A stretch of DNA of 64,000 bases, from positions 50,623 to 114,622 of the forward strand of contig JADJIH010000020.1 of NCBI GenBank assembly GCA_016707115.1. The letters run 5' to 3'. This DNA comes from Ignavibacteriales bacterium (lineage in GTDB: Bacteria; Bacteroidota; Ignavibacteria; Ignavibacteriales; Ignavibacteriaceae). Shown here in pieces: positions 19,201 to 26,991 of the stretch. The notes under the pieces are model-generated. The model was not told where the DNA came from. It was given only the letters and a program-made list of their open reading frames with translations, and searched no databases. The position numbers were made by a program, and so were the translations under genes. Each line of letters begins with the position of its first letter. Position 1 is the first letter of the stretch.

Positions 19201-19469
19201 AACTGAAGCAGAATTGAATCAGGCTGTTCTTTAAGAATTATCTTTTCAACAAACTCAGTTTTTATTGGAACGAAATAAACTTTATCTGCAAAATTTTCTG
19301 ATGTCTGAATCGTAGCAATATTTGGGTTAACTAGTACAGTTGTAATTCCATCTTCTTTAAGTGCTTTTATAGCTTGCGACCCGGAGTAATCAAACTCACC
19401 GGCTTGCCCGATTTGCAAAGCACCGCTACCAAGAATTAAAACTTTTTTTGGTTTACCTTTTTTAATCAT
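16272..19469 (-). CDS. carB: Carbamoyl-phosphate synthase large chain, CAD-like
   Basis: This chain makes carbamoyl phosphate from bicarbonate, ammonia (channelled from CarA) and two ATP, feeding pyrimidine and arginine synthesis. The 1065-residue length is standard. The two homologous ATP-grasp halves each begin with a nucleotide-fold motif: LILGSGALQIGQAGEFDYSG (about 10) and VVLGSGAYRIGSSVEFDWCC (about 554). Bacterial CarB usually reads IGQACEFDYSG and GSGPNRIGQGIEFDYCC at these places. The forms here, with SMGGQVPNNL and AEHVENAGVHSGDATIVLPP, are those of the eukaryotic CAD/CPSII enzyme. The C-terminal MGS-like allosteric domain (about 935-1065) is present. carA lies upstream, 64 bases away, in the same direction. 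Confidence 0.95.
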   Translation of the reverse strand: MIKKGKPKKVLILGSGALQIGQAGEFDYSGSQAIKALKEDGITTVLVNPNIATIQTSENFADKVYFVPIKTEFVEKIILKEQPDSILLQFGGQTALNVGVDLYDKGILEKYNIKVLGTPVDTIKDTEDRLLFGDRVAEVGLKIARSKTAKSVDEAVKAAEEINFPVMVRIAYALGGLGSGIVNNKEELVEKAKRAFSFTKQILIEESLYGWKEVEYEIVRDNYDNCITICSMENIDPMGIHTGDSVVIAPVQTLSARENFKLRSIGIKLIRHLGIIGECNIQYALDPKSEDYRIIEVNARLSRSSALASKATGYPLAFIATKLALGYALNEVVNIITQETSANFEPALDYVALKFPRWDLQKFQQVSTQLGSEMKSVGEVMSLGRSFEEVLQKAIRMLDVGMQGFVGNEMRFINLDKELSEPTDKRIFAIAVALKQGYSVDKIHDLTKITKWFLYKMKNIVDLENHISNKKLKDVDTELMRHLKQNGFSDYQIGKQTNTKELEVREYRKSLNVIPVVKQIDTMAAEFPAQTNYLYLTYHGVEDDISLGEKDQIVVLGSGAYRIGSSVEFDWCCVNAVNQVNKSGYKSIMINCNPETVSTDYDICDKLYFEQLTFERVLDIYDKENPQGIIVSMGGQVPNNLSMKLHNAGLKIIGTSPEQIDNAESRHKFSQILDRIGVDQPEWNEVTTLADAKVFAESVGYPVLIRPSYVLSGAAMSIVLTKDELEMYLKKATDLNTEHPVVISKFITDAREIEVDAVASEGELFCYAIAEHVENAGVHSGDATIVLPPQRTYLETMRKVKMITREIAKELEITGPFNIQFIAKDNEVKVIECNLRASRSFPFVSKTLKINFIEIATRLMLGEKVPRIDKSSFDLDYVGVKASQFSFTRLKGSDPVTGVEMSSTGEVACLGDDFNEAFLKSLLAIGQRVPTKGVLLSTGTPKNKAELIDELKILQKMGLKFYGTKGTSEFYKENGGLDVEVLYRPFDNQEPSILSYMGNGEIDLVINIPKTSEKVELDSDYIIRRKAVDLNIALFTNVQIAKRFVKALKNYKPSELKMKSWDEYE

Positions 19470-19532
19470 ATTTTTTTTGTTTTTGCTCGTGTCTGCGACT
19501 GGGGAACTAACCGCAGAGCGAGGCGAGAGAAA

Positions 19533-20609
19533 TTATTTTAAAGCTCTAACAAACATATCAAAAATAAATTCGCTGTCGTCTGGTCCGGGAGAAGCTTCCG
19601 GATGAAACTGTGAAGCAAAAAATGGTTTTGAAATATGAATGATACCTTCATTTGTTCCGTCATTATCGTTTACAAACCATTCACGCCAATCTTGTGCTAA
19701 AGTTTTTGCATCAACAGCATAGCCATGATTTTGTGATGTAATATAACAGCGCTTTGTTCCAAGTTCATTACAAGGCTGATTGTGGCCGCGATGACCATAT
19801 TTTAATTTATAAGTATCGGCTCCTGCCGCAAGCGCAAGTATTTGTGAACCAAGACAAATTCCAAGAATTGGTTTATTTGATTGCATCGCAATCTTAGCGT
19901 GCTCAATAGTTTTTATATTTAGTTTAGGATCACCGGGACCGTTTGATATTACAATTCCGTTTGCATCTATCTTTGTAAAATCATAATCATAAGGAACACG
20001 GATAACTGTAATATCTCTACCAAGAAAAGCACGAATTATATTATTCTTTGTTCCGCAATCCACTAGAATTATTTTTTGTTTACCAGCTTTGTACTCAACA
20101 ACATCTTTAACACTTACTTCGCCAACAAGATTTGTTTTGTTAGGATCTTGAAAGTCGATTTTAGATTTTTCATCAACAACAATTTTCCCAAGCATTGTTC
20201 CTTTATCTCGGAGCTTTCTTGTTAGCATTCTGGTATCAATTCCATAAATTCCCGGAATTTTTTCTTCAATCATCCAATCAGATAAAGAACGCTCTGCACT
20301 CCAATGTGAATACTCAAATGAATAATCAGTGACAATCAAAGCACGGCAATGAATGTTATCTGATTCAAAATTCTTATATAATCCATCTTCCATTTCTTTA
20401 GATGGAATTCCATAATTACCGATAAGCGGATAAGTGCAAACTAAAATTTGTCCGCGGTAAGATGGATCGGTCATTGTTTCAGGATAACCAACCATTCCGG
20501 TATTAAAAACAACTTCACCGTTGGTATTTCCTTCAAATCCAAAACTGTAACCGGCAAATTCAGTTCCGTCTTCAAGGATTAGTTTAGCTTTTAATTTTTG
20601 TTTATTCAT
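19533..20609 (-). CDS. carA: Carbamoyl-phosphate synthase small (glutaminase) chain, CAD-like
   Basis: CarA is the class I glutamine amidotransferase subunit that supplies ammonia to CarB. The ATG at 20609 (MNKQKLKAKLILEDGTEFAG) is preferred over a TTG at 20624, giving 358 residues. The N-terminal domain has VVFNTGMVGYPETMTDPSY (about 35). The amidotransferase domain carries the nucleophile Cys in GICLGSQ (about 250) and the His-Glu pair in ASQFHPEASPGP (about 335). The segments YGHRGHNQPC and TSQNHGYAVD resemble the CAD glutaminase more than E. coli CarA, matching the CAD-like CarB next to it. The pair forms an operon, carA first. Confidence 0.95.
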   Translation of the reverse strand: MNKQKLKAKLILEDGTEFAGYSFGFEGNTNGEVVFNTGMVGYPETMTDPSYRGQILVCTYPLIGNYGIPSKEMEDGLYKNFESDNIHCRALIVTDYSFEYSHWSAERSLSDWMIEEKIPGIYGIDTRMLTRKLRDKGTMLGKIVVDEKSKIDFQDPNKTNLVGEVSVKDVVEYKAGKQKIILVDCGTKNNIIRAFLGRDITVIRVPYDYDFTKIDANGIVISNGPGDPKLNIKTIEHAKIAMQSNKPILGICLGSQILALAAGADTYKLKYGHRGHNQPCNELGTKRCYITSQNHGYAVDAKTLAQDWREWFVNDNDGTNEGIIHISKPFFASQFHPEASPGPDDSEFIFDMFVRALK

Positions 20610-20661
20610 AATGTAGTTAATCAATTTCTTAAATATATTTTATTAATTCTCTGCGTTCTTT

Positions 20662-20755
20662 TAACTCATCCCCAACCCCTTCTCTTGCAAAGAGAAGGGG
20701 CTTAATACAGTTTTAAAAATCCCTCTCTTTTAAGAGAGGGATTTAGGGTGAGTTA
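20662..20755. repeat. Compound palindromic repeat (two hairpins within an outer inverted repeat)
   Basis: Two strong hairpins lie side by side: CCCCTTCTCTT/AAGAGAAGGGG at 20676-20700 and AAATCCCTCTCTT/AAGAGAGGGATTT at 20718-20744. They are enclosed by AACTCATCCC (20663-20672) and GGGTGAGTT (20746-20754), which pair with one mismatch. The repeat overlaps the 3' end of the DUF559 gene and encodes its last residues. It looks like a REP/MITE-like unit; it may also end the DUF559 transcript. Confidence 0.75.
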
Positions 20756-21152
20756 GTTGGTTCTCCAATTCTACAATTGAGTTTTTAATTTTATCAATTA
20801 CTTTAGAAATTGAGTTTTCAATCTCTTCATTTTGAATTCGCAAAACATATAGTCCCATCAAATTCATAATTTTGTCTCGTTCAGCATCTTTTAATTTTTC
20901 GTATTGATGTATTTGACCATCAATTTCAATAACAAACTTAAATTCGTGACAATAAAAATCACAGATATAAAAAGATTCTTTACCCAGCAGATCATAAAAA
21001 ATTGGATGCTGTCTTAAAAATTTTTTACCCAACAAATTTCTATTCCTAACAAATTCCCAAATTAGGCTTTCTGAATTTGTTTGATTAGCTCGTAAATTTC
21101 TACAAAACTGTTTAGCAATTAATGATAATTCTTTTTTATGATTTAGACTCAT
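20730..21152 (-). CDS. DUF559 (VSR/PD-(D/E)xK-like) endonuclease-domain protein
   Basis: This 140-residue protein of the DUF559 family is related in fold to very-short-patch-repair and restriction endonucleases. Visible features are FCRNLRANQTNSESLIWEF (about 16-34), the usual N-terminal helix, then KKFLRQHPIFYDLL, FYICDFYCHEFKFVIEIDGQ (about 76-95) and IHQYEKLKDAERDKIMNLMG. The acidic residues of CDFY and EIDGQIHQ form the presumed nuclease site. The cellular role of this family is not established. The C-terminus (NQLTHPKSLS) is translated from the palindromic repeat at 20662-20755, so the native stop may have been replaced by repeat insertion. It is not coupled to carA, which lies about 120 bases beyond. 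Confidence 0.85.
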   Translation of the reverse strand: MSLNHKKELSLIAKQFCRNLRANQTNSESLIWEFVRNRNLLGKKFLRQHPIFYDLLGKESFYICDFYCHEFKFVIEIDGQIHQYEKLKDAERDKIMNLMGLYVLRIQNEEIENSISKVIDKIKNSIVELENQLTHPKSLS

Positions 21153-21212
21153 TTAATATCATTTATATTGTATGAATTTGAAAGCAAAAGTAAGGATATT
21201 TCACTCACTTTC

Positions 21213-21319
21213 GGATAAAAAAATAGCCACTCCCAAAGTGGCTTAAACTTCAAATTATACTAATATTTTTAAATAGTTTTTGAGCAATGGCGTTCTTATT
21301 TTTGTTTGCAAATATATGA
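21213..21319 (-). ncRNA. Candidate small RNA bounded by an orphan promoter and terminator
   Basis: On the minus strand a TATAAT box (21326-21331) is followed, about 85 bases on, by a clean hairpin AGCCACT/AGTGGCT (21225-21243). The hairpin ends in a run of seven T. No protein gene lies between them and none on this strand ends here, so the terminator has no other owner. The RNA would be about 105 bases long. I do not recognise it as 6S, tmRNA, RNase P or SRP RNA. This is an inference from signals only. Confidence 0.35.
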
Positions 21320-21325
21320 TAATCT

Positions 21326-21353
21326 ATTATAAATCCGATAGCCCTTTAAACAA
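21326..21353 (-). promoter_or_regulatory. Putative sigma-70-type promoter for the candidate small RNA
   Basis: Read on the minus strand it is TTGTTT, a 16-base spacer, then TATAAT. The -10 element is perfect and the -35 matches three of six. Confidence 0.35.
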
Positions 21354-21423
21354 TTTTCACAATCGTTTTCATTATTTATAGCTTTAGTGTTAAAGCATCA
21401 AATAAACGGACTTTTAGTTAACT

Positions 21424-23481
21424 ATGAAAATTAAAATCAATATAATTTCAATAATCTTAATTTTTTTATTTCTCTTAAATCCTATTCAATCACAGACCCA
21501 AATTGACTCATTAAAAGGATTGATTAGTAAATCTGAAGGAAAACAAAAATTAAAACTATTAATTGAAGCTGGATATTTTCTTTCTTCAGAAAATCCAACT
21601 GAGGCAATTAATTATCTTAATGAAGCAATTACACTAGCCGATAAAATAAATAGCCGCTGGAGCAAAGCTGATGCTATTTTTAATAAAGGAGTTGCACTTT
21701 GGCATCTTGGAGATATCAATCAATCTGATAAGCTTTATGAAGAAGCTATTAAGATTTATGAAGAGTTTAACGATTCTCTTAGTCTAATTAAAGTTTTCAA
21801 TTCTCAGGCAATTAATCATCAAATGAAAGGGAATGTTGATCTTGCATTTGAAACATTTCTTCGTTCGCTTGATTATGCAAAAAAGATAGGTGATAATGTT
21901 ACAATACTTAATACCTTATTGAATATTGGTGTTATGTATGATAATAACGGTGATTATGAAAACTGCTTAAAATACTATCTGGAAGGTTTGAAATACGCAG
22001 AGAATAGTGACAAAGCAACATTAGCTCTTCTTCAAAGTTATATAGCTGAAGTATATCTTAGTCAGAAAAATATTGAGAAAGCAGAGAAATATTTAGAACA
22101 AGCTATTCAAAACTCCCGTTCCGTAAATGATTCAAAGAGCCTTATTTGGGCTTATTCTATCCTAGGTAACATTCAGCTAGATAAAAATAATTATCAGGCG
22201 GCTGAAAAATATTTTACGGAATCATTACAGCTTGCAAGAAAAACTGAGTATAAGTTAGAGATCATTCATGCATTATCAGATCTTGGGAAGTATTATAACC
22301 GGACAAATAATATTTCAGAGTCTGAAAAGTCTCTTACTGAAGCGTTCAATTTAGCAAAGGAATTAAATTCCCTGACAGATCTGAGTATTATTTACAAGGA
22401 GTTTTCAGATCTGTATTCAAAAAATCAAAATTTTAAGAAGGCATTTGAGTATCATCAAAAATATAAGGAAACAAGTGATAGTCTTTTTACTTTGTCGAAC
22501 AGCGCAAAAATTGCTGAACTTCAAACAAAGCATGAACTTAAGCAAAAAGAACGGGAAACGGAGTTATTAGTTCACGAAAATGAATTGCAGAAAAAGATTA
22601 TCAATTCACAAAAGATAATAGCCCTGGTAATTTCACTATTAGCTATAGTATTTATCATTTTTATTTGGATGCTTTTAAGGAATAGAAATAAAATTCTTAA
22701 AGCAAAAAATCTTTTACAATTTAAAAATGATGAAATAGAAAATAACAGAATAGAAATAAGTGAAAAAAACGAAGTGCTCGCGGGGCTCAATGCAACAAAA
22801 GATAAATTTTTTTCAATTATTGCACACGATTTAAGAAATCCAATAGCCGCTTTTGTTAATATATCTGAGTTACTTGAATTAGATTATGATAGAATAAGCG
22901 ATAAAGATAAGAGAGAAATAATTGGCCAGATGAATTCTTCATCAAAGAATTTGATTAGGTTATTGGAAAATCTTCTTACCTGGGCAAGATTATCCAACAA
23001 TAAAATTGATGTATATCCGGAAAATCTTTTAATGAAAGATGTTTTGGAATCTTCAATTCATCCTTACTTACAATCAGCACAAAACAAGAAAATAAAGATA
23101 ACAATCAATGTCCCGGAAGAATTATCTGTAGAGACCGATAGATTTGTTATCCAGACAATTATTGGCAATTTAATTAATAATGCAATCAAATTTTCTAATC
23201 AGCACAGCGAGATAAATGTAAGCTTAATAAATGAAAATGCTTTACATAAATTAATTATAAAAGATAACGGAATTGGAATAGAGGAATCGCAGCTTAGAAA
23301 TATATTTTTACTTGGTAAAATTTCTACAGGCAGAGGTACGATGGGTGAAGGCGGCACCGGTTTAGGTTTAGTTTTGGTAAAAGAATTGGTTGAATTGCTT
23401 AATTGGCATATTGAAGCGAAAAGTAAAGTGAATGCTGGAAGTGAGTTTGTAATTACGATTCCTGCACAGAATAAATTTTGA
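21424..23481 (+). CDS. TPR-containing membrane sensor histidine kinase
   Basis: This 685-residue kinase has a signal peptide at about 1-24. An extracytoplasmic sensor region of about seven TPR repeats follows (45-345; for example NTLLNIGVMYDNNGDYENCL). Then come a coiled coil (IAELQTKHELKQKERETELL), a transmembrane helix (about 398-420, ALVISLLAIVFIIFIWMLL) and a second coiled coil. The HisKA domain has the phospho-acceptor His468 in FFSIIAHDLRNP, and the ATPase domain has NLINNAIKF (N box), DNGIGI (G1) and GGTGLGLVLVKE (G2). No response regulator is adjacent, so it is an orphan kinase whose partner is elsewhere. TPR sensor kinases of this layout are common in Bacteroidota. The stimulus is unknown. 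Confidence 0.9.
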   Translation: MKIKINIISIILIFLFLLNPIQSQTQIDSLKGLISKSEGKQKLKLLIEAGYFLSSENPTEAINYLNEAITLADKINSRWSKADAIFNKGVALWHLGDINQSDKLYEEAIKIYEEFNDSLSLIKVFNSQAINHQMKGNVDLAFETFLRSLDYAKKIGDNVTILNTLLNIGVMYDNNGDYENCLKYYLEGLKYAENSDKATLALLQSYIAEVYLSQKNIEKAEKYLEQAIQNSRSVNDSKSLIWAYSILGNIQLDKNNYQAAEKYFTESLQLARKTEYKLEIIHALSDLGKYYNRTNNISESEKSLTEAFNLAKELNSLTDLSIIYKEFSDLYSKNQNFKKAFEYHQKYKETSDSLFTLSNSAKIAELQTKHELKQKERETELLVHENELQKKIINSQKIIALVISLLAIVFIIFIWMLLRNRNKILKAKNLLQFKNDEIENNRIEISEKNEVLAGLNATKDKFFSIIAHDLRNPIAAFVNISELLELDYDRISDKDKREIIGQMNSSSKNLIRLLENLLTWARLSNNKIDVYPENLLMKDVLESSIHPYLQSAQNKKIKITINVPEELSVETDRFVIQTIIGNLINNAIKFSNQHSEINVSLINENALHKLIIKDNGIGIEESQLRNIFLLGKISTGRGTMGEGGTGLGLVLVKELVELLNWHIEAKSKVNAGSEFVITIPAQNKF

Positions 23482-23665
23482 ACTAATAAATGTTAATTTG
23501 TTTAATTTGAATTTGATAATGTTATTTCAGATTTTTGCATGTAAATCATAACAATAGAACAATATTATTTATTTGACTAACAAAACACCAAATCGATCAG
23601 AAAAAATTCTAATTAGTTTCACACAATTATTTTATAATTACAATTAATAATTAATCCCCACTTTT

Positions 23666-25030
23666 ATGACAGCAAAAAAAAATCCTACTAATACGAAAAA
23701 AATTCCTAAAACATTTGTGCTGGATACAAATGTTATTTTACATGATGCAGATTCAATAAAGATGTTTCAGGAAAATGATGTTGTTATACCGTTAACAGTT
23801 ATTGAGGAACTTGATCATTTTAAACGAGGCAGCCAGGTTATAAATCTTAATGCCCGTGAGTTTGCAAGAACACTTGATTCAATGACAGGTTCAGCATTAT
23901 TCAATGGCGGAATATCGATGGGCAAGGGAAGAGGCAAACTAAGGATAGCAATTTTAAAAGGATTAGCACCAGCAATTCGTGATGTATTTAAAGATGATAC
24001 ACCGGATCATCGTGTGCTTAGCGTTGCTTATGATTGGCAGGAAAAATTAAGGAATAAATCTCAAGTAATACTTGTTACCAAAGATGTTAATCTCAGGATG
24101 AAAGCTAAAGCACTTGGTATTCTAGCCGAAGACTACACAACTGACAGAGTAAAAAGTATTGAAGAGCTTTACAGCGGAAAAGGTATTGTTGAGGACGTTG
24201 ATGATGAATTGTTAGTTAAACTTTTTCAACCGCCTTACCAGGTTCCGGCTAAACCATTCTTAAAGAAATTGAACGGTGAAGCTTTTTCAAATAAGTATTA
24301 CATATTAAGAAATGCAAATCGTTCAGTACTTGCTCATCTGGATCAGAATAAAGAATTTATAATTAAGGTTGATAAAACAAATGTTTATGGAATAAATCCT
24401 AGAAATGCAGAGCAAACATTTGCAGTTGATGCTTTAATTAATCCTGATATAAGGCTTGTTTCAATGACTGGAAAAGCAGGCACAGGAAAAACATTACTTG
24501 CTCTGGCAAGTGCTTTACACGTTAAAAAAAATTACAGACAAATATTTATTGCTCGTCCAATAGTTCCTCTAAGCAATAAAGATATTGGTTATCTCCCTGG
24601 AGATGTTGAAAGCAAACTTGCACCTTATATGCAGCCCTTGTGGGATAATTTAAAAGTTATTCAGGATCAGTTTCCTGAAAATGATAGACAACACCAGGCA
24701 ATTGATATAATGATTAAGGATCAGAAGCTTGTAATTGAACCTCTATCATACATTCGCGGAAGAAGTTTACAAAGAATATTCTTTATTGTGGATGAAGCAC
24801 AAAATCTTACTCCGCACGAAATTAAAACTATTATCACTCGTGCCGGTGAAGGTGCAAAAGTTGTTTTCACAGGTGATATTTATCAGATTGATCATCCTTA
24901 TCTTGATGGGGAATCTAATGGGCTCTCTTATCTTATAGACAGATTTAAAGGGCAAAAACTTTACGCACACATTAATTTGGAAAAAGGCGAGCGTTCAGAG
25001 TTAGCTGAATTAGCAAGTAATTTATTATAA
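23666..25030 (+). CDS. PIN-PhoH fusion protein (PhoH2/YlaK type)
   Basis: This 454-residue cytoplasmic protein has an N-terminal PIN ribonuclease domain (about 15-160; acidic residues in VLDTNVILHDAD, IEELD and TKDVNLRMKA). Its C-terminal PhoH ATPase domain (about 240-454) has Walker A TGKAGTGKTLLAL (about 271), Walker B IFFIVDEAQNLTPHEIK (about 370) and TRAGEGAKVVFTGDIYQID. Family members of this fusion type are described as RNA helicase/RNase proteins. The lipoprotein and DUF4920 genes follow 18 and 35 bases after each stop, so they are probably co-transcribed up to the terminator at 26382. Nothing in the sequence links their functions. Confidence 0.92.
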   Translation: MTAKKNPTNTKKIPKTFVLDTNVILHDADSIKMFQENDVVIPLTVIEELDHFKRGSQVINLNAREFARTLDSMTGSALFNGGISMGKGRGKLRIAILKGLAPAIRDVFKDDTPDHRVLSVAYDWQEKLRNKSQVILVTKDVNLRMKAKALGILAEDYTTDRVKSIEELYSGKGIVEDVDDELLVKLFQPPYQVPAKPFLKKLNGEAFSNKYYILRNANRSVLAHLDQNKEFIIKVDKTNVYGINPRNAEQTFAVDALINPDIRLVSMTGKAGTGKTLLALASALHVKKNYRQIFIARPIVPLSNKDIGYLPGDVESKLAPYMQPLWDNLKVIQDQFPENDRQHQAIDIMIKDQKLVIEPLSYIRGRSLQRIFFIVDEAQNLTPHEIKTIITRAGEGAKVVFTGDIYQIDHPYLDGESNGLSYLIDRFKGQKLYAHINLEKGERSELAELASNLL

Positions 25031-25048
25031 ATCAAAAAAGGAATATAA

Positions 25049-25867
25049 ATGAAGCTTATTAAGTCTTTAATAGTTGGAATCATTTTCTCAATGTTTCTAT
25101 CCGGCTGTTTACAAGTAAACACAACTGTAAATCTTAACAAAGATGGATCGGGAACGATTGAAGAAGTATTTGTTATGAAGACCGAAGTTATAAATATGAT
25201 GAAAGAATTTGCAATGGCTTTTGATTCAACAAAATCAGAAGGATTTGAAATTTTTAATGAAACTGAATTGAGGGAAAAGGCTGCAAAATTTGGGGATGGA
25301 GTTACATATGTTTCTGGAGAACTAGTAAAAAAGGATAATTATGAAGGATATAAAGTAATTTATTCTTTTAAGGATATTAATAAATTAAAACTTAATCCAA
25401 GTCCTGAAGATAAAGTTCCAATGGGCAATGATCTTGGTGAAGTTGAAGAAGAAAGCATTGATGATTTATTAAAATTTAATTTTAAAAAAGGGAATCCATC
25501 AACTTTAGTTATTGATTTTCCTAAGCCTGAAATGGAAGATAAACAGGAGACCGAGGAAACATCTGAATTTGAAGACTCTACTTTTAACGAACAAGCTGAA
25601 CAGAAGATGATAGAAATGTTTGATGGAATGAAAATGGCGCTATACTTTAACTTTAAGGATGGTATTAGTGAAACTGATGCCTCTTTTGTTAATGGTTCTG
25701 AAGTAACACTTATGGAAGTTGATTTTTCTGAAATAATCAAAAACAAAGAAGTATTTAAAAACTTTCAGAATGCGAAACCAGAAACAATGGAAGAATTCAA
25801 AAAAGTTGTTGGCGATATAAAAGGAATTAAAATTGAATTTAAAGAACAAGTAACTATAAAATTTTAA
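25049..25867 (+). CDS. LppM-like lipoprotein of unknown function
   Basis: This 272-residue lipoprotein has signal MKLIKSLIVGIIFSMFLSGC with Cys20 as the lipid site. The start of the mature part, LQVNTTVNLNKDGSGTIEEV, is the strand pattern found in LppM/DUF3153-like bacterial lipoproteins. The middle is rich in Glu and Asp, with an acidic linker near 165-190 (MEDKQETEETSEFEDSTFNE). No catalytic motif is visible. AAAAAGGA precedes the start. It is the second gene of the phoH operon. Confidence 0.75.
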   Translation: MKLIKSLIVGIIFSMFLSGCLQVNTTVNLNKDGSGTIEEVFVMKTEVINMMKEFAMAFDSTKSEGFEIFNETELREKAAKFGDGVTYVSGELVKKDNYEGYKVIYSFKDINKLKLNPSPEDKVPMGNDLGEVEEESIDDLLKFNFKKGNPSTLVIDFPKPEMEDKQETEETSEFEDSTFNEQAEQKMIEMFDGMKMALYFNFKDGISETDASFVNGSEVTLMEVDFSEIIKNKEVFKNFQNAKPETMEEFKKVVGDIKGIKIEFKEQVTIKF

Positions 25868-25902
25868 TACAGTAAATAACAAAATATAAACAAGGAGACA
25901 CA

Positions 25903-26358
25903 GTGAATAAATTATTAATCTTTTTATTTCTTTTCGCTACAGTTGCATCTTTCTCTCAGACTGATAAGTACGGAAAAGAAATTTCTTTAAAGGAAAAAAC
26001 CTCTATCTCAAAAATTCTTGATAAACCCGAAGACTATGTTGGTAAAACAGTTTTAGTTGAGGGCGAAATTCTTGAAGTATGTGCAATGGCCGGATGCTGG
26101 ATGGAATTGAAAAGTGATGCCGAAAATCAGAAAGTTAAAATAAAAGTTAAAGATGGTGATATTGTTTTCCCGGTTGAAGCAAAAGGTAAATCAGCACTGG
26201 TTGAAGGTACTGTTTATAAAATTGAATTAACGAAAGAGGAAGCCATTGAATATTACGAACACGTTGCAGCTGAGCAAGGAACTGAGTTTGATTCAGCAAC
26301 CGTAACCGGACCAATAACTTTGTACCAGATTAAAGGTATTGGAGCAGAAATAAAATAA
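25903..26358 (+). CDS. Exported DUF4920-domain protein
   Basis: This 151-residue exported protein starts at a GTG, chosen because AAGGAG lies at 25892-25897 and because it yields a proper signal peptide (about 1-19, ending VASFS). The mature part is a DUF4920 domain: ILDKPEDYVGKTVLVEGEIL, then VCAMAGCWMELKS (about 65-77) and a final YQIKGIGAEIK. The Cys-x4-Cys-Trp pattern is the family hallmark and could bind a metal or haem, but no function is established. OB-fold topology is likely. It is the last gene before a strong terminator. Confidence 0.82.
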   Translation: MNKLLIFLFLFATVASFSQTDKYGKEISLKEKTSISKILDKPEDYVGKTVLVEGEILEVCAMAGCWMELKSDAENQKVKIKVKDGDIVFPVEAKGKSALVEGTVYKIELTKEEAIEYYEHVAAEQGTEFDSATVTGPITLYQIKGIGAEIK

Positions 26359-26381
26359 TATTTTAGCTTTCTTGAATTAAT

Positions 26382-26405
26382 AGGGCTCTAGTGAGCCCTT
26401 TTTTA
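26382..26405 (+). terminator. Rho-independent terminator of the phoH operon
   Basis: The arms AGGGCTC (26382-26388) and GAGCCCT (26393-26399) enclose TAGT and are followed by TTTTTTATT. Confidence 0.9.
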
Positions 26406-26484
26406 TTGCATATTTGTTGCGCAATAAAAAATCATTTTATCGTTTAACTATACTTGAGTAAATTTGATTAAACAATAAACATTT

Positions 26485-26991
26485 ATGCAAACATTTACAT
26501 ATTCTTTTTTCTGGAAATTTATTTACCGGTATTTCAATTTAGTGGTGACTCCGCTATTGCTGATTTATGCGTTCTCATTAGTAACACTAATCGATAAAAA
26601 TTTAGTAATTATAATCCCATTATTGTTGTCACTCTTTATAATTTATTATCTAAATAAATCATACATAAATTTCTATAAACTTGTTCCATATAAGATTGAA
26701 ATTGACGATGAGAAAATTATCTGCTCAAACTTTCTTTTCAGAGATAAAACAGTAACAATTCTTATAAAGGATATTGAATCAATTTCGGGTGGGATATTTG
26801 AAGGAAAGTACCGCGGATTGATGAAGGTGTGTGATGGTAAAAATAAGTTATGTATAGGATTTTTTGATAGACTCAAGAATTCTGGTAAACTTGTTACACT
26901 TATCCTTAGTAAGGTGGATAAGAAAATTTATGATAAGACAATTGAGCAAATTCAATCTAGTAAAATTAGACCGGAAACAAAAAATAAATGA
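26485..26991 (+). CDS. Small membrane protein with PH-like cytoplasmic domain
   Basis: This 168-residue protein has two membrane helices at about 19-35 and 41-58 (NLVVTPLLLIYAFSLVTLI and NLVIIIPLLLSLFIIYYL). A soluble C-terminal part follows with YKIEIDDEKIICSNFLFRDK and TILIKDIESISGGIFEGKY, the strand pattern of bacterial PH-like (bPH/YdbT-type) domains. I do not recognise a specific family. Its last four bases overlap the start of mnmA (ATGA), so the two genes are translationally coupled, although no functional link is obvious. Confidence 0.7.
   Translation: MQTFTYSFFWKFIYRYFNLVVTPLLLIYAFSLVTLIDKNLVIIIPLLLSLFIIYYLNKSYINFYKLVPYKIEIDDEKIICSNFLFRDKTVTILIKDIESISGGIFEGKYRGLMKVCDGKNKLCIGFFDRLKNSGKLVTLILSKVDKKIYDKTIEQIQSSKIRPETKNK

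Noticed and set aside
20662..20755. CRISPR array or attC-like site
   Set aside because: There are no regularly spaced repeats with spacers and no cas or integrase gene; two different hairpins within an inverted repeat fit a REP/MITE-like unit.
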